Shown here: positions 18,697-28,758 of the stretch, one piece after another
Position numbering within the stretch: position 1 is the first letter of the stretch
Layout of the letters: the number at the start of each line of letters is the position of its first letter
Assembly: GCA_025351005.1 (NCBI GenBank)
Contig: JANXWS010000079.1
Span: 1 to 59,265, forward strand
Reading direction: 5' to 3'
Length of the DNA stretch: 59,265 nucleotides
From: Pseudomonadota bacterium
GTDB lineage: Bacteria; Pseudomonadota; Gammaproteobacteria; Steroidobacterales; Steroidobacteraceae
The notes under the pieces: model-generated
Told to the model about the DNA's origin: nothing
Databases searched by the model: none
The model's input: only the letters and a program-made list of their open reading frames with translations
Program-made: the position numbers and the translations under genes

Positions 18697-19878
18697 CTAG
18701 GCATTCAGCGCCCGCATCGCCTGATCGATGCCGGCGAGCGTGAGCGGAAACATCCGCTCCTCGAGCAGCTGCCGCGCAAGGCCAATCGACGGCACGTACT
18801 CCCAGCGTTCCTGGCTCGCCGGGTTCAGCCAGGCGTGCTTCGGATAGCGGCCCCGCAGGCGCTCGAGCCAGACGGCGCCCGCCTCCTCGTTCCAGTGCTC
18901 AATGCTGCCGCCTGGCTGGACGATCTCGTACGGACTCATCGTCGCGTCGCCGACGAACACCAGCCGGTAGTCGGGCCCGAACGTGCGCAGCACCTCGAGG
19001 GTCGGCGTGCGCTCGGCGTGGCGGCGCCGGTTGTCCTTCCACACCGACTCGTAGACGAAGTTGTGGAAGTAGAAATGCTCGAGGTGCTTGAACTCGCTGC
19101 GGGCCGCCGTGAACAGCTCCTCGCAGGCGCGCACGTACCCGTCCATCGAGCCGCCGACGTCCAGGAACAGCAGCACCTTGACTGCGTTGTGGCGCTCCGG
19201 CCGCAGCTTCAGGTCGAGCCAGCCGGCGTTACGAGCGGTGGCGTCGATGGTAGCGCTCAGGTCGAGCTCGTCTGCAGCGCCCTCACGGGCAAAGCGCCGC
19301 AGGCGCCGGAGCGCCAGCTTGATGTTGCGGGTACCAAGCTCGGCGGTGTCGTCCAGGTTCTGGAACTCGCGCCGGTCCCAGACCTTGACGGCCGCGTTCC
19401 GGCGCGAGCCGTCCTGACCGATGCGCACACCTTCCGGGTGGTCGCCGTAGGCGCCGAACGGTGAGCGCCCTGCAGTGCCGATCCACTTGTTGCCTCCCTC
19501 GTGGCGTGCCTGCTGCTCGCGCAGGCGCTCGGCCAGGGCCTGCATTAGCCGCTCGAAGCCGCCGAGAGACTCGATCCGCGCCCGCTCCTCGGCGCTCAGC
19601 GTCAGCTCCGCCTGGCGGCGCAACCACTCCTCGGGCACGGCGGCCGTGGCGAGCGCGGCGAACGCCTGCTCCAGCCCCTTGAAGTGGGCGCCGAAGACGC
19701 GGTCGTAGCGGTCGTAGTGGCGCTCGTCCTTGACCAGCACCGTGCGCGCGAGCGCGTAGAAGGCCTCCACCGACAGCGCGCCGACCCGCGCCTTGAGCGC
19801 CTCGAGCAGCGCCAGGAACTCGCCCAGCGACACCGGCACGCCCGCCGCGCGCAGCATCAGGAAGAAACGGACCAGCAT
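18697..19878 (-). CDS. VWA domain-containing CoxE-like protein
   Basis: A 393-residue protein of the CoxE/VWA family that pairs with a MoxR ATPase. The N-terminal half (MLVRFFLMLRAAGVPVSLGEFL) is the family helical domain. The C-terminal half is a von Willebrand A fold with the metal site DVGGSMD (about residue 240), in which the first Ser of the usual DxSxS is Gly. FVGDATMSPYEI follows. It starts 18 bases after moxR, so the two are one unit. Such pairs act as chaperones inserting metals or remodelling complexes; the client here is unknown. Confidence 0.87.
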   Translation of the reverse strand: MLVRFFLMLRAAGVPVSLGEFLALLEALKARVGALSVEAFYALARTVLVKDERHYDRYDRVFGAHFKGLEQAFAALATAAVPEEWLRRQAELTLSAEERARIESLGGFERLMQALAERLREQQARHEGGNKWIGTAGRSPFGAYGDHPEGVRIGQDGSRRNAAVKVWDRREFQNLDDTAELGTRNIKLALRRLRRFAREGAADELDLSATIDATARNAGWLDLKLRPERHNAVKVLLFLDVGGSMDGYVRACEELFTAARSEFKHLEHFYFHNFVYESVWKDNRRRHAERTPTLEVLRTFGPDYRLVFVGDATMSPYEIVQPGGSIEHWNEEAGAVWLERLRGRYPKHAWLNPASQERWEYVPSIGLARQLLEERMFPLTLAGIDQAMRALNA

Positions 19879-19896
19879 GGCGCCGGCCGCCGTGCC

Positions 19897-20751
19897 TCAG
19901 CGGCTGCCGCGGCGGTGCATGAACACGAGCTGCTCGAACAGGTGCACGTCCTGCTCGTTCTTCAGCAGCGCCCCGTAGAGCGGCGGGATCGCCGTGTGGC
20001 TGTCGGTGGCGCGCAGCGCTTCTGGCGAGATGTCCTCCGCGAGCAGCAGCTTGATCCAGTCGAGCAGCTCCGAGGTCGACGGCTTCTTCTTCAAGCCGGG
20101 CACGTCCCGCAGCCGGTAGAACGCGCCGAGGGCTTCGCCAAGCAGCTCCCGCTTGAGCCCCGGAAAATGCACCGCGACGATCCGCGTCATCGTCTCCGCA
20201 TCCGGGAATCGGATGTAGTGGAAGAAGCAACGCCGCAGGAACGCGTCCGGCAGTTCCTTCTCGTTGTTGCTGGTGATCAGGATGATCGGGCGGTGACGCG
20301 CCTTGACCAGCTCGCGCGTCTCGTAGACGTAGAACTCCATGCGGTCGAGCTCGCGCAGCAGGTCGTTCGGGAACTCGATGTCGGCCTTGTCGATCTCGTC
20401 AATCAGCAGCACGGGCTGCATCTCGGACGCGAACGCCTCCCAGAGCCGACCGCGCAGGATGTAGTTGCCGATGTCGTGGACGCGCGCGTCGCCGAGCTGC
20501 GAGTCCCGCAGCCGCGACACGGCGTCGTACTCGTAGAGGCCCTGCTGCGCCTTGCTGGTCGACTTGATGTGCCATTCGTACAGGGGCCGGCCGAGGGCGA
20601 GCGCGATCTCCTCGGCGAGCTGGGTCTTGCCGGTGCCGGGTTCGCCCTTGATCAGCAGCGGCCGCGCCAGCGTGATCGCGGCGTTGACGGCCATCTCCAG
20701 GTCGTCGGTGGCGACGTAGCGTTCGGTTCCGGTGAATCGGCGTGACGACAT
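19897..20751 (-). CDS. MoxR family AAA+ ATPase
   Basis: AAA+ chaperone-type ATPase of the MoxR group, 284 residues from ATG 20751. It has Walker A GEPGTGKT (residues 36-43), Walker B VLLIDEIDKAD, sensor 1 ITSNNEKELPDAFLRRC and the HFP segment of the CoxD/MoxR subgroup. The frame runs open upstream for 120 codons, but that part is antisense to the deacylase gene region and unconserved. It lies directly upstream of the VWA partner. Confidence 0.9.
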   Translation of the reverse strand: MSSRRFTGTERYVATDDLEMAVNAAITLARPLLIKGEPGTGKTQLAEEIALALGRPLYEWHIKSTSKAQQGLYEYDAVSRLRDSQLGDARVHDIGNYILRGRLWEAFASEMQPVLLIDEIDKADIEFPNDLLRELDRMEFYVYETRELVKARHRPIILITSNNEKELPDAFLRRCFFHYIRFPDAETMTRIVAVHFPGLKRELLGEALGAFYRLRDVPGLKKKPSTSELLDWIKLLLAEDISPEALRATDSHTAIPPLYGALLKNEQDVHLFEQLVFMHRRGSR

Positions 20752-20818
20752 CGGCGGGTCCTTGGCGTGCGGTCTACGGTCGGGATCGGGGCCGCGGCGG
20801 GCAGCGGACGGGCCAGCG

Positions 20819-22549
20819 CTAGGGCTGCCAGCTCCAGGCGCTGCTCGACGCGCGGCAGCCACCGCCCGGCCGGCCGGTCCAGGCGCGGCCGCGAACGACG
20901 CGGCCGGTGGCCGCCCCGGTCGGCTGACCGCCGCGCAGCGCAAATCGGCCGTTGACAAGCACGTCGCTGACGCCGGTCGCCAGCTGGTGCGGCCGGTCGT
21001 AGGTCGCGTGATCCGAGATCGTCGCCGGATCGAGCACCACGACGTCGGCGACGTAGCCCTCGCGCAGCAGGCCGCGGTCGGGAATCGAGAGGGTCGCCGC
21101 CGGCAGCGCGGCAAGCTTGCGGATGGCCTCGGCGAGCGTCAGCGCATGTTCGTCGCGCACGTACCGGCCGAGCAGGCGCGCGAAATTGCCGTAGGCCCGC
21201 GGATGGGGATTCGCCGCAAGGAACACGCCTTCGGGAGCAGGCGCCGCCTCGTCCGAGCCGAAGCTGACCCACGGCAGCGCCGTCTCGCGCCGGACGTTGC
21301 CTTCCGACATCAGGAAGTAGGCGACCCCGACCCGACTGCCGTCCTCGATCACGAGGTCGATCGCGGTATCTTCCGGGCTCTGGCCGCGCTCGCCGGCCAC
21401 CGAGGCGAGCGTACGCCCGGTCAGCGGCTTCAGCTTCTGGTTCTTGAATGCGAGCAGCAGCGTCTGTTCGGCGCCGGCGCGCAGCATCAGGTTTTCCCAG
21501 GGCGGTGCCGGATCGCGCATCTCGGCGACGACGCGGGCGCGGGTCGCCGGATCGCGCAGGTGGCCGATCCACGCCTCCAGGCCGCCGTCCTGCACCCACG
21601 GCGGCATCGCCGCGTCGAGGCCGGTGGCGCCGGCCGTGTAGGTGTACATGTCCGCCGTGATGCGCACGCCGGCCGCCCGCGTCCGCTCGACCAGCGCGAT
21701 GACGTCGTCGAGCTTGCCCCAGTTGGCTCGCCCGGCGGCCTTCAGGTGGTAGATCTCGGCCGGCGCCCCCGACGCGCGCGCGATCTCGATCAGCTCGCCG
21801 ATCCCTTCGAGCAGGCGGTCACCTTCGCTGCGAACGTGACTCATGTAGATGCCGCCGCAGGCACCGGCGGCGGTGGCGAGCTGCGCAAGTTCGGCCGTAT
21901 GCGCATAGGCGCCGGGCGCGTAGATGAGCGCCGAGGACAGCCCCATCGCGCCCTCCTCCATCGCTTCGCGGACCAGCTGCTGCATGCGGCCGAGCTGCGC
22001 GGCATCCGGCTGCACGTCGCGCTCGCCGAGCACGTCGCTGCGCACGGTCGCCGCGCCGACGGTCGAGGCGACATTCGGCGCGATGCCGCGGCGCTCGAGC
22101 ATCGAGAGGTACTCGCCAAGCGTATGCCATGCCACCGGGTAACGGATGTCGCCCTGGCGCTTGGCCAGCAGGGCCCGCATGTCATCGCTCAGGGGTCCCA
22201 TCGAGTCCTCGCCGAGGAGCTCGAGCGTGACGCCCTGACGAAGGTCGCTGAGCGCGCGGCCATCCGCGATCAGCGACTCCTCCGGGTGCGCCAGCATGTT
22301 GATGAACCCGGGTGCGACCGCCTTGCCGCGCACGTCGAGCTCCGTCCGGCCGCGGCCCGCGCCGCGCGCTCCGACGAAGGCGATCCGGTCGGCGTCAATG
22401 GCGAGCTCGCCCCGGAAGCCGGGCGCACCGGAGCCGTCGTAGACGACGGCATTGCGGATGACGAGGTCGTGGAGCGGCACGGCGGCACAGCCGCCGCCAG
22501 CCACGAGCGCGGCGGCCAGCAGCAGCGGCGTCAAGGGTGTCCTGGTCAT
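20819..22549 (-). CDS. Exported N-acyl-D-amino-acid deacylase family amidohydrolase
   Basis: A 576-residue amidohydrolase of the D-aminoacylase/N-acyl amino acid deacylase type. After a signal segment ending AGGGC (Cys21, a loose lipobox), the fold begins LVIRNAVVYDGSG and AVAPGFINML, with HPEESL in place of the usual metal HxH. YHLKAAG and MSHVRSE are consistent with the metal-binding barrel. The C-terminal tail after GRVVRG (about 20 residues, Gly/Ser/Trp-rich) is not family sequence and may be read-through. It lies 28 bases after the penicillin acylase gene, so both probably act on exported N-acylated substrates. Confidence 0.85.
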   Translation of the reverse strand: MTRTPLTPLLLAAALVAGGGCAAVPLHDLVIRNAVVYDGSGAPGFRGELAIDADRIAFVGARGAGRGRTELDVRGKAVAPGFINMLAHPEESLIADGRALSDLRQGVTLELLGEDSMGPLSDDMRALLAKRQGDIRYPVAWHTLGEYLSMLERRGIAPNVASTVGAATVRSDVLGERDVQPDAAQLGRMQQLVREAMEEGAMGLSSALIYAPGAYAHTAELAQLATAAGACGGIYMSHVRSEGDRLLEGIGELIEIARASGAPAEIYHLKAAGRANWGKLDDVIALVERTRAAGVRITADMYTYTAGATGLDAAMPPWVQDGGLEAWIGHLRDPATRARVVAEMRDPAPPWENLMLRAGAEQTLLLAFKNQKLKPLTGRTLASVAGERGQSPEDTAIDLVIEDGSRVGVAYFLMSEGNVRRETALPWVSFGSDEAAPAPEGVFLAANPHPRAYGNFARLLGRYVRDEHALTLAEAIRKLAALPAATLSIPDRGLLREGYVADVVVLDPATISDHATYDRPHQLATGVSDVLVNGRFALRGGQPTGAATGRVVRGRAWTGRPGGGCRASSSAWSWQP

Positions 22550-22577
22550 CGCGTCGGCTCCGGCGGAGCTGCCCGTC

Positions 22578-24953
22578 TCAGGGCGTCAGCAGCAGCGTGT
22601 GGGCGGTGGGACCGGGCAGGAACGGCGCCACGGTGCCGTGCGCCCAGTGCTCGAAGCCGGCGCGGAAGTACGGCGACAAGGGGTGCCCGCTCTGCCCGCC
22701 CGGCAGCTCGAGGTAGGCGTCGGCCTCGTGGCCGGGCGAGACCGCGAAGCGCTCGGTGGCCCCGACCGCCGGCCCCTGCACGCGCGGCATGTCATCGTCG
22801 CCCGGCAGCATCTCGGCCGGCATGTCGAGCAGCGGACCGAGGCCGGGCAGCGCTCCCGAGAGGGGGTGGCGGATCGCGAGGAGATTGGCGCGGCCCCAGG
22901 TGCAATCGGCGAGCGTCGGGCAGGCGGTAGCGAGCCCGCCGAGCGCGCCATCGACGCCGGCCAGCAAAAACGTCCGCCAGTCGCGGTAGCCGGGCGGCAG
23001 CAGGTGCGCCGGCCGCTCCCGGACCAGCGCCCACAGCGGACCCTCGAACGATGCCGGCACCCGGAACCTGAAGCCGGGGCTGCGGGCGCGAGCCGGCGCA
23101 ACCAATGCGAAGAACACGCGCCGCTCGACCTCGCCGCGGAACGCCCGCACCAGCCGGTACGCCGGATCGTCGGTGGCGGCGTGCCCGCTCCAGCGCCCGA
23201 GCACTGCCTTGAGCTCGGCGCGCCGCGCCTGGTCCCGCAACGCATCCTCGTCGAGCAGCTCGATCAGCAGCTCGTGCCAGCGAGTCAGGAACAGCGCGCG
23301 GTCGTCGAGCTGGACCGCGAGCGCATCCGCGGGCACGAGCTTCGTGCCACGCACCGCGAGCCCGTCGACGATCTGGCGCGCGCGGGCGCCGCGGTCGTAG
23401 CCGCCGTCGCCGACGGTCGCGAGCGCCGTTCCACCGACGACACGTGCGTTCGCGGTCACGAGCTGGCCGTTCGGCGGATCGACCAGGTGCGGCCGCTCGG
23501 CGCCGACCCAGCCGGCAAAACCAACCGCCGGATCGGTCGACAGGCGCGGCACCGACGCGTCGCCACCGTGGCGCCGCGGGATCTGCCCGGCGACAGTCCA
23601 GCCGATGTGGCCGTCGGCGTCGCCGACGACGAAATTCTGCGCCGGGATGCCCGCCCGCGCTGCGACCGCGAACGCCTCGTCGATCGTGTGCGCACTGCCG
23701 ATTTCCGTCAGCTCGAAGTTGAGCGCGGCCGGATCGTGCACGGTCCACTCGAGCGCGAGCGCCCGGCCGGCCTGGTCACGGCCCACGACCGGTCCCCATT
23801 CGGTGCCCACGACGTCGACGTCGACCGGCTCGCCGCCGTGCACCGCGATGCGCTCCTTGGCGTGCGTGAACGGCTGCGAACCGGCGGCCGTCAGGTAGTG
23901 GTCCGGCTGCGCCGGATCCGGCACCGCGACGATGACGTCCTGGAAATCGCCATAGCTGTTGGTAAAGCCCCAGGCGACATGGCCATTGCTGCCGGCGACG
24001 ACCGCCGGCGTGCCCGGCAGCGTGACGCCGGTGATGTCGACCGCGGTGCCATCCGCCTCTTTCCAGCGCAGCCGCGCGCGGTACCAGATCGTCGGGACGC
24101 GCAGACCCAGGTGCATGTCGTTCGCGATCAGCGCCGCGCCGCTCTCCGTGCGCGACCCCGCGACCGCGAAGTTGTTGCTGCCGGTGGCCGACGGCCGCGC
24201 GCGTGCGTGGCGCTGCGGCGGCTCGAAGTCGAGCTCGCCGACCTTGCGCAGATCGTAATCCGCGGCCGCCGGCACCTGCGGCGCCGCGGAGCCCGAGCCG
24301 TCCTGGGACGCGTCCCAGTCGGCGGCGGCCGCATACACAAAGCGGGCCGCCGACTCGGGCAGCGCCTCGCGCACCAATCCGCGCTGGATCTTCGTGTGCC
24401 CGTCCTGGTCCTGCAGCTGCAGGAACATTGCAATCAGCACGAGGCACGTGTCCTCGGCGCGCCACGACTCGGGCGTGGAGCGCAGCAGCAGGTATTCGAA
24501 GGGCCGCGCGCGCAACGACGCGAGCCCGGCGTTGACGCCGGCGGCGTAGGCCTCGAGCGCCAGCCGATGGTCGGCCGGGGCGGCCGCGACCAGCGCGTGC
24601 GCCTCGGCGCGGAAGCGGTGCAGGCGCAACTCCCGGTCGGTGGGGAGCGTGCGGCTGCCGAGCAGGGCGGACAGTTCACCGGCCGCGGCGCGACGCATCA
24701 GGTCCATCTCGAAGAACCGGTCCTGGCCGTGCGCGTAGCCGAGGCCGAAGGCGGCGTCGCCGCGGCTGCCGGCGCTGACGGTCACCACCCCGAGGGCGTC
24801 GCGCTCGACGGTCACGCGCTCCGTCAGCGCGCGCGAGACGACGCGGCCGTCGAGTACCGGCAGGCTCGCGCGCAATGCGAGCCACAGGCCGACGGCGGCC
24901 ACCAGCACCGCGCCGGCGAGCACGGCGGCGATGCGCATCGTCAACTTGGGCAT
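22578..24953 (-). CDS. Penicillin acylase family protein (Ntn hydrolase)
   Basis: A 791-residue periplasmic precursor expected to cut itself into alpha and beta chains. An N-terminal hydrophobic segment (residues 7-27) is followed by the alpha chain with FGLGYAHGQDRFFEMDLMRR. The autocatalytic site is TGSNNFAVAG, making Ser259 the beta-chain N-terminal nucleophile. Later blocks include AWGFTNSYGDFQD and FVVGDADGHIGWTVAG. Family members hydrolyse amides such as penicillin G, acyl-homoserine lactones or acyl amino acids; substrate cannot be told from sequence. It is 90 bases downstream of pyk and 28 bases upstream of the deacylase gene. Confidence 0.92.
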   Translation of the reverse strand: MPKLTMRIAAVLAGAVLVAAVGLWLALRASLPVLDGRVVSRALTERVTVERDALGVVTVSAGSRGDAAFGLGYAHGQDRFFEMDLMRRAAAGELSALLGSRTLPTDRELRLHRFRAEAHALVAAAPADHRLALEAYAAGVNAGLASLRARPFEYLLLRSTPESWRAEDTCLVLIAMFLQLQDQDGHTKIQRGLVREALPESAARFVYAAAADWDASQDGSGSAAPQVPAAADYDLRKVGELDFEPPQRHARARPSATGSNNFAVAGSRTESGAALIANDMHLGLRVPTIWYRARLRWKEADGTAVDITGVTLPGTPAVVAGSNGHVAWGFTNSYGDFQDVIVAVPDPAQPDHYLTAAGSQPFTHAKERIAVHGGEPVDVDVVGTEWGPVVGRDQAGRALALEWTVHDPAALNFELTEIGSAHTIDEAFAVAARAGIPAQNFVVGDADGHIGWTVAGQIPRRHGGDASVPRLSTDPAVGFAGWVGAERPHLVDPPNGQLVTANARVVGGTALATVGDGGYDRGARARQIVDGLAVRGTKLVPADALAVQLDDRALFLTRWHELLIELLDEDALRDQARRAELKAVLGRWSGHAATDDPAYRLVRAFRGEVERRVFFALVAPARARSPGFRFRVPASFEGPLWALVRERPAHLLPPGYRDWRTFLLAGVDGALGGLATACPTLADCTWGRANLLAIRHPLSGALPGLGPLLDMPAEMLPGDDDMPRVQGPAVGATERFAVSPGHEADAYLELPGGQSGHPLSPYFRAGFEHWAHGTVAPFLPGPTAHTLLLTP

Positions 24954-25043
24954 GCGGACGCTACCTCCCTGGCGCCGCCATGGTCGCCGTTCGCGCCTGA
25001 CGCGGCAAGTCCGGTGCCGGCCGCGCGCGTCGCAGCGACGCGC

Positions 25044-26495
25044 TCAGCGCCGGACCTCGAGGATCTTCATCGAGTTGGTACCGCCGGAGACGCCCGAGAA
25101 CTCGCCCTTGGTGACGATGATCAGGTCGCCGGGCGCACACAGGCCGAGCTCGAGGACGCTCCTGAAGATGGACGGGTAGAGGACGCTGGGATCCGTGTGG
25201 ATGATGTCGAAGTACACGGGATAAACGCCACGGTACAGCGTCACCCGCCGCCGCGTCGCCTCGTGGCCGGTGAACGCGTAGATCGGGATATCGGTGCGCA
25301 TCCGCGACATCCACAGCGGCGTCGAGCCGGACTCGGTCAGCGCCACGATCGCCTTCACCGCCATGTGATTCGCCGTGTACATCACCGCCATGGCGATCGC
25401 CTCGTCGGTGCCGTGGAACTCCTTCTGCTCGAAGCGTTGCCTGGCGCGCCCGCCCTGCTCGATCTGGTACTTCTCGGCGCCTTCGATGACCTGCGCCATC
25501 GCCTCGACCGCCTTGACCGGGTACTTGCCGACCGCGCTCTCAGCCGACAGCATGACGGCGTCCGTGCCGTCGAGCACGGCGTTGGCGACATCCGAGACCT
25601 CGGCGCGCGTCGGCACCGGATTGTGGATCATCGACTCCATCATCTGCGTCGCCGTAATGACGACGCGGAACTGGTGGCGGGCCGCGGCGATGATCCGCTT
25701 CTGCAGCCCCGTCAGTTCGGCATAGCCGACTTCGACGCCGAGGTCGCCGCGCGCGACCATGACGGCATCGCTCGCCTCGATGATCTCGTCGAGGTGGCGG
25801 ATCGCCTCAGTGCGCTCGATCTTGGCGCACAGGCGGCCGTTGCCGCCCGCGTCGCGCAGCAGCTGCCGCGCCTCGATCATGTCGGCGGCGGACTTCGGGA
25901 ACGACACCGCGAGGTAGTCGACCTCGAGCCGCGCCGCGATCGGTATGTCTTCGCGGTCCTTGTCGGTCAGGGCGCCGGCGGACAGCCCGCCGCCGCGCCG
26001 GTTCAGGCCCTTGTTGTTCGACAGTTCGCCGCCGGTGACGACGCGGGTGTGCACGCGCGGGCCCTCGACACGCACCACCTCGAGAACGATCAGGCCGTCA
26101 TTGAGCAGCAGCACGTCGCCGGCGCGCACGTCCCGCGGCAGTTCCGCGTAGGCGCAGCCAACCACCTGTCGCGTGCCGGCGTCGGGCGCGAGCGCCACAT
26201 CGAGCGTGAAGTCGGCGCCCTCCTCGAGCTGCACGGCGCCGCCGATGAAACGCTCGATGCGGATCTTGGGACCACTCAGGTCGCCGAGGATGCCGACACA
26301 GCGGCCGACGCTGCGCGCGGCCTCGCGCACCATCGCGACGCGTTGCGCATGATCCTCGAAGTGGCCGTGCGAGAAATTGATGCGCACGACGTCCGCGCCG
26401 GCCTTGATCAGCTCTGCCAGCACCTTCGGGTCGTCGGTCGCCGGCCCGAGCGTAGTGACGATCTTGGCGCGGCGGACGATTCTGGGACTGGTCAT
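25044..26495 (-). CDS. pyk: Pyruvate kinase
   Basis: Makes pyruvate and ATP from PEP and ADP, the last step of glycolysis. The 483-residue protein starts [15 protein letters not shown] and has [10 protein letters not shown], the active-site [15 protein letters not shown] and [13 protein letters not shown], and [10 protein letters not shown]. The C-terminal domain is present, as in allosteric bacterial enzymes. Its start overlaps the pgk stop by 4 bases. It is the last glycolytic gene of tkt-gap-pgk-pyk; the fba aldolase gene that often follows is not here. Confidence 0.97.
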   Translation of the reverse strand: MTSPRIVRRAKIVTTLGPATDDPKVLAELIKAGADVVRINFSHGHFEDHAQRVAMVREAARSVGRCVGILGDLSGPKIRIERFIGGAVQLEEGADFTLDVALAPDAGTRQVVGCAYAELPRDVRAGDVLLLNDGLIVLEVVRVEGPRVHTRVVTGGELSNNKGLNRRGGGLSAGALTDKDREDIPIAARLEVDYLAVSFPKSAADMIEARQLLRDAGGNGRLCAKIERTEAIRHLDEIIEASDAVMVARGDLGVEVGYAELTGLQKRIIAAARHQFRVVITATQMMESMIHNPVPTRAEVSDVANAVLDGTDAVMLSAESAVGKYPVKAVEAMAQVIEGAEKYQIEQGGRARQRFEQKEFHGTDEAIAMAVMYTANHMAVKAIVALTESGSTPLWMSRMRTDIPIYAFTGHEATRRRVTLYRGVYPVYFDIIHTDPSVLYPSIFRSVLELGLCAPGDLIIVTKGEFSGVSGGTNSMKILEVRR

Positions 26496-27667
26496 CGGGC
26501 GCGCCCGTCGCGGGCACGCGACTCGAGCATGACGACCGCGGGCAGCGGCTTGCCTTCGACGAACTCCAGGAACGCGCCGCCGCCGGTCGAGATGTAGGAA
26601 ATACCGTCCTCGACCTGGTACTTCTCGATCGCCGCCAGCGTGTCGCCGCCGCCCGCCAGCGAGAACGCCTTCGAGCGCGCGATCGCGACCGCGAGCGTCC
26701 GCGTGCCTTCGCCGAACTGCGCGAACTCGAACACCCCGACCGGGCCGTTCCAGACAATCGTGCCGGCGTCGCCGACGATGCGCGCAAAGCGCTCGGCAGT
26801 GTCCGGGCCGATGTCGAGGATCCGGTCGTCCGCGGCGACGTCCGCGACTGCCTTGACGTCCGCCTCCGCCTTCGGCGAGAACTCCTTGGCGACCACTACG
26901 TCCGTCGGCAGCGGAATGTCGATGCCGCGAGCGGCCGCCTGCTCGAGCAGCCGCTTTGCGATGTCGACCATGTCGGGCTCCGCCAGGCTCTTGCCTATCG
27001 GCGCGCCGCGCGCCAGCAGAAAAGTGTTGGCTATGCCGCCGCCGACGATCAGCTGGTCAACCATGGCGAGCAGCGACTCGAGCACCGTCAGCTTGGTCGA
27101 CACCTTGGAGCCCGCCACGATCGCGAGCAGCGGCCGCCGCGGACTGCCGAGCGCGGTCTCGAGCGCGACCAGTTCGTTGACCAGCAGCGGCCCGGCGCAG
27201 GCAACCGGCGCGAAGCGCGCGACACCGTGCGTGCTCGCCTCGGCCCGGTGCGCCGTGCCGAAGGCATCCATCACGTAGACGTCGCAGAGTGCCGCCATCC
27301 TCCGTGCCAGGTCCTCCGCGTCGTTCTTCTCGCCCTTGTTGAAGCGGACGTTCTCGAGCAGCACGGCCTCGCCGGGCGCGACAGTGACGCCGCCGAGCCA
27401 GTCCGTGACCAGCGCGACCTTGCGGCCGAGCAGTTCCGACAGTCGCACCGCCACCGGCGCCAGCGAGAACTCCGCGGACGGCTTGCCTTCCACAGGCCGG
27501 CCGAGGTGCGACATCAGCATGACGCGCGCGCCGGCCGCGAGCGCGAGCCGGATGGTCGGCAGCGCCGCGCGGATGCGCGCGTCGCTGCTGACGACGCCAT
27601 CCTTGACCGGTACGTTCAGGTCCTCGCGGATCAGAACGCGCTTGCCGGCGAGCGACACGTCCTGCAT
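26492..27667 (-). CDS. pgk: Phosphoglycerate kinase
   Basis: Transfers phosphate from 1,3-bisphosphoglycerate to ADP. The 391-residue protein begins [20 protein letters not shown] at ATG 27667, matching the family N-terminus. [30 protein letters not shown] and the C-terminal [12 protein letters not shown] and [10 protein letters not shown] blocks are present. A GTG 21 bases upstream is an alternative start. It is 47 bases after gap and overlaps pyk. Confidence 0.97.
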   Translation of the reverse strand: MQDVSLAGKRVLIREDLNVPVKDGVVSSDARIRAALPTIRLALAAGARVMLMSHLGRPVEGKPSAEFSLAPVAVRLSELLGRKVALVTDWLGGVTVAPGEAVLLENVRFNKGEKNDAEDLARRMAALCDVYVMDAFGTAHRAEASTHGVARFAPVACAGPLLVNELVALETALGSPRRPLLAIVAGSKVSTKLTVLESLLAMVDQLIVGGGIANTFLLARGAPIGKSLAEPDMVDIAKRLLEQAAARGIDIPLPTDVVVAKEFSPKAEADVKAVADVAADDRILDIGPDTAERFARIVGDAGTIVWNGPVGVFEFAQFGEGTRTLAVAIARSKAFSLAGGGDTLAAIEKYQVEDGISYISTGGGAFLEFVEGKPLPAVVMLESRARDGRAR

Positions 27668-27714
27668 GCGCACGACGCGGCTCGAGACGCCCGCCAGCGT
27701 GCCGGCCGCAGCGC

Positions 27715-28728
27715 TCACTTGGCCCGGCTCCAGGCGAGCGTCGTGTCGAGCATGCGGTTCGAGAAGCCCCATTCGTTGTCGTACCAGGAGCAGACCTTGA
27801 CCAGCGTGCCGTCGATGACCTTGGTCAGTGTCGAGTCGTAGGTCGACGACGCCGCGTCGTGGTTGAAGTCGATCGATACCAGCGGCTGGTCGTTGTAGGC
27901 GAGCACGCCCTTGAGCGGGCCCGCGGCGGCCGTCTTCAGCACGGCGTTGACCTCCTCGACGGTCGTCGCGCGCCGCGCGACGAAGCTGAGGTCGACCAGC
28001 GACACGTTCAGGGTCGGCACGCGCACCGCGAAGCCATCGAGCTTGCCCTTTAGCTCCGGCAGCACCAGACCGACCGCGGCCGCGGCGCCGGTCTTGGTCG
28101 GGATCATCGACATCGTCGCCGAGCGCGCGCGCCGCAGGTCCTTGTGGAAGACGTCGGTCAGGACCTGGTCGTTGGTGTACGAGTGGATCGTCGTCATGAT
28201 CCCGGAGACGAGCCCGATAGCATCATGCAGCGGCTTGACCAGTGGCGCGAGGCAGTTGGTCGTGCAGGAGGCGTTCGAGATCACCGTCATGCCGCTCGTC
28301 AGCGTGCCGTGGTTGACGCCGTAGACGATGGTTGCGTCGACGCCGCCCTCGGCCGGCGCCGAGATCACGACCTTGCGGGCGCCCCCGGCGAGATGCTTGG
28401 AGGCCTTTTCCTTGTTGGCGAACAGGCCGGTGGATTCGAGCACGTACTCGACGCCGAGCTCGCCCCAGGGCAGCCTGGCCGGGTCGCGTTCGGCGAGCAC
28501 GCGGATGCGGTCGCCGTTGACGATCATCGAATCGCCGTCGACCCTGATCTCGCCCGGGAATCGCCCGTGCGCGGTGTCGTGGCGCGTCAGGTGCGCATTC
28601 GTGTTCGCGTCGCCGAGATCGTTGATCGCTACGATCTGTATCTCGCCGTTGCGCTTGCCCTCGTACAGCGCGCGCAGGACGTTGCGTCCGATGCGCCCGT
28701 AACCGTTGATGCCCACCTTGATCGCCAT
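27715..28728 (-). CDS. gap: Type I glyceraldehyde-3-phosphate dehydrogenase
   Basis: Oxidises glyceraldehyde 3-phosphate with NAD+. The N-terminal [18 protein letters not shown] Rossmann loop is followed by AINDLGD, whose Asp favours NAD+ over NADP+. The catalytic Cys155 lies in [12 protein letters not shown]. The C-terminal [12 protein letters not shown] is standard. The length is 337 residues. I considered Epd (erythrose-4-phosphate dehydrogenase), often in this operon position, but the sequence reads as a general GAPDH. A GGGGA ribosome site precedes it. Confidence 0.93.
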   Translation of the reverse strand: MAIKVGINGYGRIGRNVLRALYEGKRNGEIQIVAINDLGDANTNAHLTRHDTAHGRFPGEIRVDGDSMIVNGDRIRVLAERDPARLPWGELGVEYVLESTGLFANKEKASKHLAGGARKVVISAPAEGGVDATIVYGVNHGTLTSGMTVISNASCTTNCLAPLVKPLHDAIGLVSGIMTTIHSYTNDQVLTDVFHKDLRRARSATMSMIPTKTGAAAAVGLVLPELKGKLDGFAVRVPTLNVSLVDLSFVARRATTVEEVNAVLKTAAAGPLKGVLAYNDQPLVSIDFNHDAASSTYDSTLTKVIDGTLVKVCSWYDNEWGFSNRMLDTTLAWSRAK

Positions 28729-28758
28729 GTTGCAGTCCCCTGTCTGTAAAGCCTTGCC

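Noticed and set aside
18390-18743. 117-codon plus-strand frame and a 124-codon minus-strand frame in the gap after the peroxiredoxin gene
   Set aside because: Neither shows family resemblance; the frame at 18400 does (VOC/PhnB), so these are shadows of the remnant.
22452-26597. A 1381-codon plus-strand open frame
   Set aside because: It is antisense to the penicillin acylase and pyruvate kinase genes, which have clear motifs. Its protein is Arg/Ala/Asp-rich with no recognisable domain, as expected for a shadow frame at very high GC.
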